Numbered from the stretch's first letter, positions 17,984-27,472 are shown. The stretch: DNA of 64,000 bases from Alkalihalobacillus alcalophilus ATCC 27647 = CGMCC 1.3604 (GCF_000292245.2 NZ_ALPT02000002.1:55033-119032), one strand, 5' to 3'. Made by a program: numbers and translations. Notes: generated by a model not told the origin, from the sequence alone.

Positions 17984-18310
17984 AGTTCCTCCAAGTATGT
18001 AAAAATAGTTTTCGATTGCCTCAAGTCATATAAAAGTAAAATTCCACTATGTAACCATTTCATCCTCAATCATATTTGCCGCTCTATTTCCCCTCTTCCC
18101 ATCTAAAATTATTCCTACCCTTACTATACCAAAAAATGAAGGGGTGGATGAGGGAAGTTTTTATCTTAGAATAATATCGACAGCCTTTGATTTCCCTTTG
18201 CACCCCCTGATTCTCTCACTTTTGGAATCATTGACTCCCTTTGATTCCCTTTGGCCCCCTAATTCCATTGCTTTAGGAATCACAAGCTAGAAAAAACCTT
18301 TTTATTAACA
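17984..18310. repeat. Upstream region of fhs with two copies of a degenerate ~54-bp repeat
   Basis: Around 18186-18290 the pattern TTTGATT(T)CCCTTTG-CCCCCT-ATTC...TTTNGGAATCA occurs twice, with starts at 18186 and 18240. GGAATCA and TGATTCC-type blocks are inverted with respect to each other. The rest is AT-rich, with a possible fhs promoter near 18122-18130. No gene is visible. Confidence 0.4.
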
Positions 18311-18346
18311 AAAAAAGAAGTCATTTTGAACTCCTTTTCAAAATGA
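18311..18346 (-). terminator. Terminator of the HAD phosphatase gene
   Basis: A perfect 10-bp stem TCATTTTGAA/TTCAAAATGA is followed on the minus strand by CTTCTTTTTTT. It lies 15 bp past the stop at 18361. Confidence 0.85.
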
Positions 18347-18360
18347 ACCCCTTTTCCTTA

Positions 18361-19050
18361 TTAAACATTCACCCTATTCAATAAATTAATGACATCGGTC
18401 AAATCATTTACCATAAAGTCGGGTTCAATTTCATTTAGTGACATTTGATTGTTTCGATTTACCCAAACACTTTTTATCCCTAGCTTTTGGACTCCGAGAA
18501 CATCCTGTGTTAATGAATCTCCCACATGCAAAACTTCCTCCGCCTTCACTTCCCCTAACCTTAAAGCTTCCTTAAACATATCCGGTCTCGGCTTATAAGA
18601 GCGAACATCCTCACTTGTAATCACTCCATTCACTTCTATTTCATGATACTCGAGTGCTTCCATAAGCTCCTCACGATCAACATTAGCGAGAATATAGACG
18701 GGTACATCCACTATCGCAAAAAAGGAAATGGCATCAGCATAAATAGCTGGACGCTTCCATTGGTCAAACATTTTTTCACTTAGAATGAGTGCATCTAAAG
18801 AAGCTTGAAAATGGGTCAACGTTTTTTGGATAGAAATAATTTCGACCTGTCGTTGTGACAAGAAATTGGCCCCATAGCTTTTTGTGAATAAATGATAAAA
18901 TTGATTCCACCAGTATGTAGCAATTTCATTAATACTTATGTCTTTTAATGGGGAGGCTGCTTGAATTTCTAAACTAACCTCATAAATCACTTCCCCGACA
19001 TCATGGACAACAGTTCCATAAAAATCTAAAAAAATTGCTTTTATTGACAT
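18361..19050 (-). CDS. HAD-superfamily hydrolase (haloacid dehalogenase-like phosphatase)
   Basis: A 229-residue HAD enzyme with motif I FLDFYGT (nucleophile Asp), motif II region VYILANVD, a lysine in DVRSYKPRPDMF (motif III) and motif IV HVGDSLTQDV. The pattern with DxY in motif I and an all-helical cap fits the subfamily IA phosphatases. The frame is open to 19116, but MSIKAIFLDFYG at 19050 has AAGGAGA 8 nt upstream. It is a single-gene unit with its own terminator. The substrate is unknown. Confidence 0.82.
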   Translation of the reverse strand: MSIKAIFLDFYGTVVHDVGEVIYEVSLEIQAASPLKDISINEIATYWWNQFYHLFTKSYGANFLSQRQVEIISIQKTLTHFQASLDALILSEKMFDQWKRPAIYADAISFFAIVDVPVYILANVDREELMEALEYHEIEVNGVITSEDVRSYKPRPDMFKEALRLGEVKAEEVLHVGDSLTQDVLGVQKLGIKSVWVNRNNQMSLNEIEPDFMVNDLTDVINLLNRVNV

Positions 19051-19506
19051 AAGCCTATCTCCTTCCATATTTCCAAAAATGGCTACAATGATTGGTTGAT
19101 TTATTGCGAGTATCAAAAGGAGCGTGACCTTATATAAACCATTATGTAAAAAAGAAATCGTAATAAGGTTTTATCATCTCTTTCTCTTAAAAAAGGCCCA
19201 TTTTGGCTTTTACCTTATATTCGCTTTTCTTTAATCGATATCCTGTAAAAAAAGGGTAAAGATCCTTACATTCATTAGATTAATTAAAAAAGAGAGTGAC
19301 CTTTTATAAGACAACTCTCATTCTACTCTTTTATTTTAGACTCCTTTTTATTACCGTTAACACATTTACTATTTAATAGAACTTTTGCATCTTACATAGA
19401 AAAACCCCTTCAAATAGAAAGTAAGAACAAAAGCCTACGCTCTTCCATTTCTACATGTAGGGGTACTATTAATGTATAATTGATAAAACCTTCTATAATT
19501 AGTACC
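19051..19506. other. Gene-free stretch between the HAD gene and the sugar operon, with one terminator
   Basis: No open frame with a good start is visible. A stem GAGAGT/ACTCTC (19292-19297 and 19314-19319) with T6 on the minus strand (A 19286-19291) probably ends transcription coming from the operon that stops at 19507. The rest is AT-rich and I see no other signal. Confidence 0.5.
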
Positions 19507-20403
19507 TTATTTCATCGCATTTGCTGCAATCGCAGCTCCGAAAAGACCCGCTTCTGCTTTTAGCTTACTTACTCTTAGTCGCTTTTCAATCCCACTCTGA
19601 ACTGGGTTTACAACAAGCTTCTTCAGCTCTTTTTTGATTAAATCTAGCAGCCATGGTTGATGATTGACTACTCCGCCTCCTAGTACGATGATGTCGGGAT
19701 CGAGTACACAAAAGATTTGATGCAGCCCTTTTGCTATATCTTGAGTCATTTGAGTGACTATCTCTTGAGCCAAAGGGTCACCCTGCACAAATCGGTCCAT
19801 TAATTGTATGACCGCATCTTTTGATTGTAAGTTCAATCGATTAACGCATTTTTTAGTAAGTGATGTTCCTGAAGCCTTTTCTTCTAACGTTTCTTTCTCA
19901 TCACGGCCAACATAAGTAAGCCCAATTTCTCCAGCCATTCCGGCTCCACGAATTACTTCGCCTTTTTGAATAAAACAAGCGGAAATCCCTGTACTAATCG
20001 TTACGAAGGCCATTAACTCATTTTGTAATTGATGAGCGAGCCATTCTCCTTTTGCCGCCATATAGACATCATTATCAATCATAATTTCAGCTGTCGGAAA
20101 ATTGTTTTGTAACCTTGAAACGAGTGGAAAGTCCCGCCAAGGTAAATTATTTTGATAAATGGCCATACCTTTCATTATGTCTACTTTACCTGGAAGCCCA
20201 ACTCCAATGAATTGAACCTCTTTTTCCCTCACACCCGCCTCATTCAGTACATATTGAAACGCTAATAAAAGTTGTTCATACATCGTCTCGGCACTCTCTG
20301 TCCTACTAGGAAGGGTCTTTTGTGCATAGATGACTCCAGCTTCATTCAGTAAGGCAGTTGCGATTTTTGTTCCCCCAACATCAGCTGTTAACATATAATT
20401 CAC
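19507..20403 (-). CDS. ROK-family sugar kinase lacking the usual zinc motif
   Basis: This 298-residue ROK kinase has the phosphate-binding ADVGGTK at the N-terminus, the catalytic-loop Asp in MIDNDVYMAAKGE and ADENOSINE-site glycines in DIIVLGGGV. The family phosphorylates hexoses or N-acylated hexosamines. Unusually, the zinc-binding GH...CxCGxxGC segment normally found after GEIG is absent: the sequence reads GEIGLTYVGRDEKETLEE. GTG at 20403 fits the AGGAGG site (7 nt). It is the last gene of the aldolase-PfkB-SIS-ROK operon, 17 bp after the SIS gene, so it probably supplies the first, phosphorylating, step. Confidence 0.82.
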   Translation of the reverse strand: MNYMLTADVGGTKIATALLNEAGVIYAQKTLPSRTESAETMYEQLLLAFQYVLNEAGVREKEVQFIGVGLPGKVDIMKGMAIYQNNLPWRDFPLVSRLQNNFPTAEIMIDNDVYMAAKGEWLAHQLQNELMAFVTISTGISACFIQKGEVIRGAGMAGEIGLTYVGRDEKETLEEKASGTSLTKKCVNRLNLQSKDAVIQLMDRFVQGDPLAQEIVTQMTQDIAKGLHQIFCVLDPDIIVLGGGVVNHQPWLLDLIKKELKKLVVNPVQSGIEKRLRVSKLKAEAGLFGAAIAANAMK

Positions 20404-20420
20404 GGCTTATCCTCCTTACA

Positions 20421-21440
20421 TTAGAGGTTTAATTCGACTACTTGTGATAAGTTTTTTGGTTTGTCTGGATCATAGCCTAATCGCAAAGCTCGATAATACG
20501 CTAAATATTGTAATAGTGGCACATATAAAACAAGTCGATTTCGGTCTGAGATTTCCTGACCTATTGTTAAGGTATAGTCAGCTTCAAATGTTTCTGAATA
20601 AGGTCCAAGTGCAAGTACTTTTCCTCCTAACCTTTGAATATCTTTCACTAAATCTTGATCTAAATCTTCTGTTTGCTTTTGTGACATCACTACAACGACC
20701 GTTCTGTCGTCAACAATTGAAATCGGTCCATGACGAAACTCGAGATTGGAATAACTCTCACATTCTGTTTGTGTCATTTCTTTTAATTTCAACGTTACTT
20801 CCTTCGCTAACCCATTGTAGTAGCTAGCCCCTAAATAAATAAATCGTCGATATGTTAACTCAGCCGCAAACCTCTTGACTGAATCTTGCATTAATAATAA
20901 GTCCCCGACTAATCGGGGGATCTCCTTCAATTCTGTCCAATCCTCTTTTGCATCCATTAGTTTAGTTGTATATAATTGCAGGGCGTATAACATATTTGTA
21001 AAAGATTGCGTCATGACAACACTTTTTTCATTAATATGTTCTAAAGCAATAACTTCATCTGCTAATTCAGCCAAAGGACTCTCTTCAAAACAAGTAACCG
21101 CAAATGAACTAGTATTCGTTTTTTTATTAATAAACTTCAATGCAGCTACTGCCTCACTCGTTGTTCCGGAGCGAGAAATAACGACTACTTTATACGTTTT
21201 ATTTTCGGTAAAATAAACGTCAGGATTCAAAAAGATTTCAGATGCAGGTACGGCCGATGCAAATTGTCCTGTGACGCTTTGGAAGTATTTCGCAGCTGAA
21301 ATCGCTAGATAAAAGGACGTGCCACATCCAATGAAATAATGCATATCGACACTCTCTTTTTTAAACTTTTGCTTATTTATAATCTCGTACGTGTCCTTCA
21401 TTTTATTTGCCTGTTCACTAATCTCTTGGTACGTATACAT
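20421..21440 (-). CDS. SIS-domain sugar isomerase/deaminase (AgaS-like)
   Basis: A 339-residue protein with two SIS (sugar isomerase) folds. The first has GCGTSFYLAISAA and VVISRSGTTSEAVAAL; the second has YLGASYYNGLAKEVTLKLKEMT and LEFRHGPISIV. The C-terminus GYDPDKPKNLSQVVEL resembles GlmS and AgaS. AgaS converts galactosamine 6-phosphate to tagatose 6-phosphate and ammonia. With a PfkB kinase and a class II aldolase beside it, this is the best guess, but a glucosamine-type or fructosamine-type substrate is possible. Confidence 0.78.
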   Translation of the reverse strand: MYTYQEISEQANKMKDTYEIINKQKFKKESVDMHYFIGCGTSFYLAISAAKYFQSVTGQFASAVPASEIFLNPDVYFTENKTYKVVVISRSGTTSEAVAALKFINKKTNTSSFAVTCFEESPLAELADEVIALEHINEKSVVMTQSFTNMLYALQLYTTKLMDAKEDWTELKEIPRLVGDLLLMQDSVKRFAAELTYRRFIYLGASYYNGLAKEVTLKLKEMTQTECESYSNLEFRHGPISIVDDRTVVVVMSQKQTEDLDQDLVKDIQRLGGKVLALGPYSETFEADYTLTIGQEISDRNRLVLYVPLLQYLAYYRALRLGYDPDKPKNLSQVVELNL

Positions 21441-21465
21441 ATTTCTTCATCCTCTCCAAATGAAT

Positions 21466-22398
21466 TCATGATAACTTTTCTATTTTTATCTCGGCTTGAA
21501 AGCTCTTAATATCTGATGTCTTAATACATCCTGCATATAAATGAAGAGCATTAGACATTCCGCAAGCAACCCCTAATTTCAACGTTTGTTCAATCGATAG
21601 ATTCGAGAGAAAGCCTGCTGTTAACCCAGCGACCATTGCATCTCCACTGCCTACTGTATTTTTCACCTCTAGTAATGGTGGCGTCAGGCTGTATTGACCT
21701 TCTTCACCAATGTAGAGAGCACCGTTTGCCCCTAACGAAAGACAAACATGTGGAATTCCTAGGTCAAGTAGTTTCTCCGCTGCCCTTATCATCTCTTGTC
21801 TAGACAACTTTTCTTTTCCTAACCAGTTCATTAATTCAGGCTCATTTGGTTTAATCAAAAAGGGCTTTTCACTAAGTGCGGCTTGAAAAGGTTCGCCACT
21901 CGTATCCAATATCGCTTTCGCCTTCGCGTGATCAATGATCTTGATTAATTGTCCATAGGCATTGATAGGAACTCCTTTTGGTAAACTCCCCGATAACACA
22001 ACGAACTCACTTTGACTCGCTAATTGGTGGACAAGCTGACAAAGCTCTCCCCATTTCGCTTGATGAACAGTCGGCCCCTGTTCCAATAATTCTGTCTCTT
22101 GACCATTTCCATCAGCCATTATGTTGAGACATTCTCTCGACTCGTCTTCTATTTGAATAAATCGGTGTGGAATTGACCTTTCATTTAATAATTTCTGCAC
22201 TTTTAAGCCATTAAATCCACCACTAAAACCTGACACTTTTACTTCATACCCAAGAGCTTGCAAAACTTTAGCGACATTAATTCCTTTGCCACCAGGTTCT
22301 TCATGTACTTGCTTAATTCGATTCGTTTTCCCTTTTTGAAAATTCGACAGAAAATACGTTTTATCTAATGCTAGATTGAGTGTGATTGTTGTAATCAT
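21466..22398 (-). CDS. PfkB-family kinase (1-phosphofructokinase / tagatose-6-phosphate kinase)
   Basis: A 310-residue ribokinase-fold kinase of the LacC/FruK type: N-terminal TLNLALDKTYFL, the GGKGINVAKVLQALG substrate motif, LSGSLPKGVP, and the C-terminal catalytic anion hole VGSGDAMVAGLTAGF with its Asp base. It should phosphorylate a ketohexose phosphate to the bisphosphate cleaved by the aldolase encoded just upstream. Its start lies 38 bp inside the aldolase gene, with only a weak AAAGGG site, so translational coupling is likely. Confidence 0.86.
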   Translation of the reverse strand: MITTITLNLALDKTYFLSNFQKGKTNRIKQVHEEPGGKGINVAKVLQALGYEVKVSGFSGGFNGLKVQKLLNERSIPHRFIQIEDESRECLNIMADGNGQETELLEQGPTVHQAKWGELCQLVHQLASQSEFVVLSGSLPKGVPINAYGQLIKIIDHAKAKAILDTSGEPFQAALSEKPFLIKPNEPELMNWLGKEKLSRQEMIRAAEKLLDLGIPHVCLSLGANGALYIGEEGQYSLTPPLLEVKNTVGSGDAMVAGLTAGFLSNLSIEQTLKLGVACGMSNALHLYAGCIKTSDIKSFQAEIKIEKLS

Positions 22399-23266
22399 AA
22401 CGAAGACCCTTTGATTTAGATTGAAGAACGGTTATCTTTTCCTTCACGAGTGCTTTTACTGCTTCAGTGCCTGGGACAAAATATTTTCTCGGATCATCCT
22501 CCTCTGAATGTTCGGAAAAATATTGACGGAGCTCTTTCGCATAAATAAGCTTTAATTCGGTTGAAAAATTCACCTTTGAAACCCCGTAATCCAATGCCTT
22601 TTGTACGGCATCATCAGCAATACCAGAAGCACCGTGCATCACAATAGGACAAGCAACTCGTTCGTTGATTTCCTTTAATAAATCAAATTGTAAGTTTGGC
22701 TCCTTTTTATACATGCCATGAGCCGTTCCAAAGGCAGGAGCAAATGAGTCAATACCGGTTTGCTTAACAAAAAATTCAGCCATTTTTGGATCGGTATAAA
22801 CGACTTCCTCTTCATTTACAACTAAATCGTCCTCTACACCACCAATTGTGCCAAGCTCTGCTTCAACTGGCACATCAAGCAAATGAGCAACTTCTGTCAC
22901 CTTTTTAACGAGTGCGATATTATCCTCCAAAGCTAAGTGAGAACCGTCTATCATCACCGACGTATAGCCCGCTCTTAAACATTTCATAACGATATCAAAG
23001 GAATCACCATGATCTAAATGTAAGGCAACAGGAACCTTGGCTTGTTTAGCCGCTGATTCAGCCATTGCTTTCATATACTCAATCCCGACATATTTAATTG
23101 TGCCTGGTGTTGTTTGTAAAATAACGGGCGAACCCATCTCCTCGGCTCCAGCAATAATGGCCTTCATGATCTCTAAATTATGAGCTCCAAAAGCCCCAAT
23201 CGCATAATGATTTTGATAAGCATCCTCTAATAATTGTTTAGTAGAAACTAATGACACATCATTCAC
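22361..23266 (-). CDS. Class II fructose/tagatose-bisphosphate aldolase (GatY/KbaY/FbaA-like)
   Basis: A 301-residue zinc aldolase with the metal His pair in VALHLDHGDSFD, the second half of the site in EAELGTIGGVEDD (Glu) and FAPAFGTAHGMY (His), and the phosphate-binding VMHGASGIADDAV. It splits a ketohexose bisphosphate into dihydroxyacetone phosphate and glyceraldehyde 3-phosphate. As the first gene of the aldolase-PfkB-SIS-ROK operon it is probably a tagatose-bisphosphate-type enzyme. The 17-bp candidate operator at 23283-23299 lies immediately upstream. Confidence 0.9.
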   Translation of the reverse strand: MNDVSLVSTKQLLEDAYQNHYAIGAFGAHNLEIMKAIIAGAEEMGSPVILQTTPGTIKYVGIEYMKAMAESAAKQAKVPVALHLDHGDSFDIVMKCLRAGYTSVMIDGSHLALEDNIALVKKVTEVAHLLDVPVEAELGTIGGVEDDLVVNEEEVVYTDPKMAEFFVKQTGIDSFAPAFGTAHGMYKKEPNLQFDLLKEINERVACPIVMHGASGIADDAVQKALDYGVSKVNFSTELKLIYAKELRQYFSEHSEEDDPRKYFVPGTEAVKALVKEKITVLQSKSKGLRYDYNNHTQSSIR

Positions 23267-23282
23267 TCCTCATCCGTTAATG

Positions 23283-23299
23283 GGTTGTTGGTACAAGTT
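23283..23299. promoter_or_regulatory. Putative operator shared with the sugar ABC transporter operon (copy 1)
   Basis: GGTTGTTGGTACAAGTT is identical to the sequence at 27456-27472, and both copies lie just upstream of catabolic operons. The centre TTGT-TGGT-ACAA is an inverted repeat. The neighbouring GntR/UTRA regulator (23351-24082) is the natural candidate to bind it. Confidence 0.65.
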
Positions 23300-23306
23300 A
23301 ATCTTA

Positions 23307-23348
23307 GAAAAAATCATAGACTTTTTACATACAGGTCTATGATTTTTC
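23307..23348. terminator. Bidirectional terminator between the GntR gene and the aldolase operon
   Basis: GAAAAAATCATAGAC pairs with GTCTATGATTTTTC (13-14 bp) around a short loop. It lies right after the GntR stop at 23351, so the aldolase operon needs its own promoter downstream of it. Confidence 0.85.
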
Positions 23349-23350
23349 TT

Positions 23351-24082
23351 CTAAATTAATTCTGTGTAAAATCGACAACGGTCTCCACGTACGATAGAAC
23401 GGCAAAATTCAATAGGGACACCATTTAAATCATAGGCCGTTCGCTCTAGTAATAGTGCTGGAAAACCTTTCTCAGTTTGAAGTAACTGACTAGCTTCTTC
23501 CTCTAATAAGATCGGCTCGAATGCTTCTTTCGCCCTTGTCACAAACACTTGAAATTCTCTTTCTAATAAATCATATAAGGATACAGTTCCAACCTCTTTT
23601 AAACGCTCGATATCATCGACCACTTTCTTCGGTAAAAACGATTCTTCCAATATGATTGGTTCATCGTTCGCACATCGAATTCGTTTTAATACAATAACTT
23701 TCTCCTTTTTCTCTAAAACTAAAGCCTGCTGTACTTCCTTGCATGGCTCAACTTCCTTTACCTCAACAATAATATCAGAAGGGTTCATCCCTTTTTCTTT
23801 CAGAACCTTACTAAAGCTATAAAAACCGGTTAAAGGTTGCTCTAGTTTCTGTTTAGCTACATACGTTCCTTTTCCTTGAACTCGGTAAAGCACGCCCTCT
23901 TTCACTAAATCTTCTATCGCTTTTTTAACTGTATTTCGACTAATGCCATATTGCTCCATTAGTTGATTTTCTGACGCAATTTTATCCCCCGGCTTCCAAT
24001 CCCCTTCACTAATCGTCGAAATTAACACTTCTTTTAATTGATGGTAAAGGGGGATCAAACTATCATGTTGTAACCCTGGCAT
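23351..24082 (-). CDS. GntR-family regulator with UTRA domain (NagR/YvoA-like)
   Basis: About 243 residues: PLYHQLKEVLISTI, an HTH segment ENQLMEQYGISRNTVKKAIEDL, wing VQGKGTYVAK, then a UTRA domain with IVLKRIRCANDEPIILEE and a C-terminal YDLNGVPIEFCRSIVRGDR. This subfamily often senses phosphorylated sugars, as NagR does glucosamine 6-phosphate. It is flanked by the aldolase operon and the sugar transporter operon, each preceded by the same 17-bp sequence. A TTG at 24112 is in frame, but the ATG at 24082 (MPGLQHDS) is a more usual start. Confidence 0.86.
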   Translation of the reverse strand: MPGLQHDSLIPLYHQLKEVLISTISEGDWKPGDKIASENQLMEQYGISRNTVKKAIEDLVKEGVLYRVQGKGTYVAKQKLEQPLTGFYSFSKVLKEKGMNPSDIIVEVKEVEPCKEVQQALVLEKKEKVIVLKRIRCANDEPIILEESFLPKKVVDDIERLKEVGTVSLYDLLEREFQVFVTRAKEAFEPILLEEEASQLLQTEKGFPALLLERTAYDLNGVPIEFCRSIVRGDRCRFYTELI

Positions 24083-24253
24083 AACAAAGTTCTTCCTCTC
24101 ACTTACATTCAATCACTTCTCAAAAAAATCGATTGAATAGTAATAATTGTTAGTTAATTAATTGAATTGATTATACCCCTCCCCTGTTAACACGTCAACC
24201 CAACCAGCTTACACCTATTCACTTTATCCTTTTGGTTCTGTCTATCAATTTGG

Positions 24254-25075
24254 CTATTTTGAACTGCCCATCGTAATTCCTTCGATAAAGTAACGTTGTA
24301 AGAAGATAAAAATAAGAACCATTGGCCAAATTGCCAATAATGACCCTGCCATTAAAACAGGGAAATTCGTTGAGTATTGTCCTTGAATCGCAACTAACCC
24401 TGCAGAAAGTGGCAATTTAGCTTGTGAACTATTAACAATTAATGGCCATAATAAATCATTCCAAGACCAAAGCATCGTAAAAATAGCGAGTGAAATCAAC
24501 GCTGGTTTTGTTAATGGCAATAAGATAAAGAAAAAGATTTGGAAATGATTACAGCCATCAATCCTTGCTGCCTCATCTAACTCTTTTGGCAATCCCATAA
24601 AGAATTGACGCAAAAGGAAAACCCCAAAAGCACTAAATAAACCTGGAACTATTAAAGCTTGTAAAGTATTTAACCAGTTTAACTCTACCATAATTAAATA
24701 TTGCGGAATCGCATAAGCCTGAAGTGGAACCATTAAAACGGATAGGGTAATAATAAATAAAACGTTCCTTCCGGGAAAAACAATTCTGGCAAATGCATAG
24801 GCGGCAAATGAACAAATAATCAGCTGCCCGACCGTTCGACCTACAGTCATCATGATCGTATTCCAATAAAACTGTAAAAATGGCATATAATCAAAAACTC
24901 GAACATAAGAAGCCCAGTTCCATTCATTCGGAATTATAGTAGGAGGCACTTGTGTTACCTCCCCCATCGTTTTTAAAGAAGTTAAGACCATCCAAATAAA
25001 TGGGATAATCATTAACACCGCACCAATGGATAGGATCAGATGGATGATTAACGCACGATTTGATTTTAGCTTCAT
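24254..25075 (-). CDS. Carbohydrate ABC transporter permease (MalG/UgpE type)
   Basis: A 273-residue permease with about six membrane helices and the EAA loop ELDEAARIDGCNHFQIFFFILLP. It pairs with the adjacent MalF-type permease, 10 bp upstream. No ATPase gene is present in the locus, so the transporter probably relies on a shared MsmX-type ATPase encoded elsewhere, as several Bacillus sugar importers do. Confidence 0.93.
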   Translation of the reverse strand: MKLKSNRALIIHLILSIGAVLMIIPFIWMVLTSLKTMGEVTQVPPTIIPNEWNWASYVRVFDYMPFLQFYWNTIMMTVGRTVGQLIICSFAAYAFARIVFPGRNVLFIITLSVLMVPLQAYAIPQYLIMVELNWLNTLQALIVPGLFSAFGVFLLRQFFMGLPKELDEAARIDGCNHFQIFFFILLPLTKPALISLAIFTMLWSWNDLLWPLIVNSSQAKLPLSAGLVAIQGQYSTNFPVLMAGSLLAIWPMVLIFIFLQRYFIEGITMGSSK

Positions 25076-25085
25076 GATACCCTCC

Positions 25086-26015
25086 TTAGTTGTAGTGAAC
25101 CCATTTCTTTTGGAAATAGAATTGAAAAATAGTTGCGACTAAAATAATGACAAATAAATTAATCGAAATTGTCGCTCCATAACTTAAATCATGGTTAATA
25201 AAAGCTTCACGATAAAACAAATACACAAGGGTTTGCGTGTCAAAAGCAACCGGACTATCTATGCCAACCATCATGTAAATAAGCTCAAATGTCTGTAATG
25301 TACTAATAATCGAAATCACACTGACAAAAAACAAAGTCGGCGTCAGGAGAGGCACCGTAATTTTCGCAAATTTGGCAAAGGGTCCAGCTCCATCAATTTC
25401 AGCGGCTTCATAATAGGAGGGTGATATATTTTGTAAACCAGCTAAAATAATAATCATGTTATAACCAATCGTTGACCAAATCGCGACAACGATAACCGCA
25501 TAAAGAGCAAAACTACTATCGACTAGCCAATAAGGCCCTTGAATCCCAAAAAAGCCAAGAACATGATTAATTAAGCCATAATCTCCATTGTATAACCATT
25601 TCCAAACCATCCCGACAGCTGCTGGCATTGTAATAACAGGTAGAAAATAAAGCGTCCGGTACATCGTTACGCCACGAATTTTTTGATTGAGTAAAACAGC
25701 GACAACCGTTGAGAAAAAAACACTCGTTGGTACAGCGATAGCCGTAAAGATAAAAGTATTCTTCAAAGCCATCCAAACATTTGGATCTTGAAATAAACGC
25801 ACATAATTTTCTAATCCTATCCATGACACTTGACCAAAAGAACCATACTCTGTAAAAGACAAGTAAATGGTATAAAAGATCGGGCCAATATTGAAGATGA
25901 ACAGTCCTAGAAAACACGGTGCAATAAATAGGTAAGCCCACATATAATCTTGTTTTTTCATAGGAGTTAACTTCAGACTCAACTTATTTTGCGAGACGGT
26001 TTTCGTATTCAACAT
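25086..26015 (-). CDS. Carbohydrate ABC transporter permease (MalF/UgpA type)
   Basis: A permease of about 309 residues with six membrane helices, first at about 25-47, and the EAA loop SPSYYEAAEIDGAGPFAKFAKITVPL. The ATG at 26030 itself forms part of the GAGGAGAG ribosome binding site, so the ATG at 26015 (MLNTKTVSQ) is the likely start. It lies between the binding protein and the second permease. Confidence 0.92.
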   Translation of the reverse strand: MLNTKTVSQNKLSLKLTPMKKQDYMWAYLFIAPCFLGLFIFNIGPIFYTIYLSFTEYGSFGQVSWIGLENYVRLFQDPNVWMALKNTFIFTAIAVPTSVFFSTVVAVLLNQKIRGVTMYRTLYFLPVITMPAAVGMVWKWLYNGDYGLINHVLGFFGIQGPYWLVDSSFALYAVIVVAIWSTIGYNMIIILAGLQNISPSYYEAAEIDGAGPFAKFAKITVPLLTPTLFFVSVISIISTLQTFELIYMMVGIDSPVAFDTQTLVYLFYREAFINHDLSYGATISINLFVIILVATIFQFYFQKKWVHYN

Positions 26016-26100
26016 ACTATCTCTCCTCATTCAATTTGAATAAGCCAAAATGGAGGGGGGAGGGAAATGCCTTGTCCACGCTTCCCCCTGCTCACATGCA

Positions 26101-27348
26101 TTAATTCGATTCGTTTTCTAAAATCTCTTCAATTTTTTCAGCGAGTTCATCAGCAATTTCTTCATATGTCACTTCCCCTGCCCACACTCGGTTTAAATAA
26201 TCCGTTTCCACTTGCTGCCAAGTCCTCGTGTGCAATGAGTTCGGCAATGGATCCGCATATTCCACTTGGTCAATAAAGGCTTGGGCATTAAAATTCGGTA
26301 ATGAATCGACCCATTTTTGCTCAGTCCCCGTATACGCTGGGATAACCGTTCCTGTCTCTGCTTGGATTTCAGCCGCTCTTTCCGAACCTAAAAATTTCAA
26401 GAACTCCCAGGCCGCCTCAGGATGATCGGTATGACTAGCAATTACATTTCCAAGTCCGTGAATCGTCGATGATCTTTTTTCTCCCATTGGTAATGGGGCC
26501 ACATCGACTTTATCCTTAATAAATTCATTATTGGAGAAAACAGGTGCAAACCATGAACCTGATACAAACATCGCGACATTCCCCGACTCGAACATACTTG
26601 ATGCAGGTGTATCTGTCATTTGTTGAATCGTTGGCGATACTTCATACTCATGAATTAAATCCGTCCAAAATTTAATACCTGCGACCGCTTCTGGTGTGTT
26701 ATGACCAGCTGAATTTGTTTCTAAATCAATGATATAACCACCCGCTTGATGAATCGTATTATAAAAACCTGATTGAGAATTTAAATGTGCTGCAATTCCA
26801 TATACACGATTGTCCGTATCTGTTATTTCTTTTGCTGCTGTAATTAAATCATCCCATGTCCACGTATCATCTGGATATTCGACTCCTGCCTCATCAAACA
26901 GCTCACGGTTATACCATAATCCAATCGTGTCATAATCTTTTGGTATCCCATACTGGCTTCCACCTGCACTATATAAATTAGTTAATGTCTCAGGATAGTT
27001 TGAAAAATCGTAACCATCCTTTGCCACGTATTCATCCAAATTGAGTAACATATCACTCTCAGCAAATAATCTAATATTCGGTCCATTCATCCAAAAAATA
27101 TCAGGTAACGATTGCCCAGTCCCTGCAATTTCAAGGTTATCCCAATATTGAGCAAAAGGAGTGTTCTCAATATTAATCGTGATGTTTGGATGTTCTTCAT
27201 TAAATTCTTCCACAATTTGTTCAAGTGCTGGCATTTGATCCAAATCCCAAACCATATACGACAACGTCACTTTTTCATCTCCACCCGCACTATTTGAACA
27301 AGCAACAAGCAACATTAAAGCAGCAACCATTATTAACACTTTTTTCAT
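26101..27348 (-). CDS. Sugar ABC transporter substrate-binding lipoprotein
   Basis: A 415-residue extracellular binding protein (family 1) with signal MKKVLIMVAALMLLVAC, where the lipobox Cys is followed by SNSAGG. The mature part has the typical LSYMVWDLDQMPALEQIVEEF opening, GIPKDYDTIGLWYNRELFDEAG and MFVSGSWFAP. The start is set at 27348, where GGAGGAG lies 7 nt upstream; the frame continues open to 27393. It is the first gene of the transporter operon, with the shared 17-bp putative operator about 110 bp upstream. Confidence 0.93.
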   Translation of the reverse strand: MKKVLIMVAALMLLVACSNSAGGDEKVTLSYMVWDLDQMPALEQIVEEFNEEHPNITINIENTPFAQYWDNLEIAGTGQSLPDIFWMNGPNIRLFAESDMLLNLDEYVAKDGYDFSNYPETLTNLYSAGGSQYGIPKDYDTIGLWYNRELFDEAGVEYPDDTWTWDDLITAAKEITDTDNRVYGIAAHLNSQSGFYNTIHQAGGYIIDLETNSAGHNTPEAVAGIKFWTDLIHEYEVSPTIQQMTDTPASSMFESGNVAMFVSGSWFAPVFSNNEFIKDKVDVAPLPMGEKRSSTIHGLGNVIASHTDHPEAAWEFLKFLGSERAAEIQAETGTVIPAYTGTEQKWVDSLPNFNAQAFIDQVEYADPLPNSLHTRTWQQVETDYLNRVWAGEVTYEEIADELAEKIEEILENESN

Positions 27349-27455
27349 TTGATCTTCTCCTCCAGTAAAATGATTTTTAATTCTAATACTCACAAAACAT
27401 AGGCATGATAAACTAAGCTATTTATATTTAATAAAGAACCGCCAACAGGTTGATA

Positions 27456-27472
27456 GGTTGTTGGTACAAGTT
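27456..27472. promoter_or_regulatory. Putative operator shared with the aldolase operon (copy 2)
   Basis: The sequence GGTTGTTGGTACAAGTT is identical to 23283-23299. It overlaps a wider inverted pair CCAACA (27432-27437) / TGTTGG (27459-27464). It lies upstream of the binding-protein gene and downstream of the dehydrogenase gene. Confidence 0.65.
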
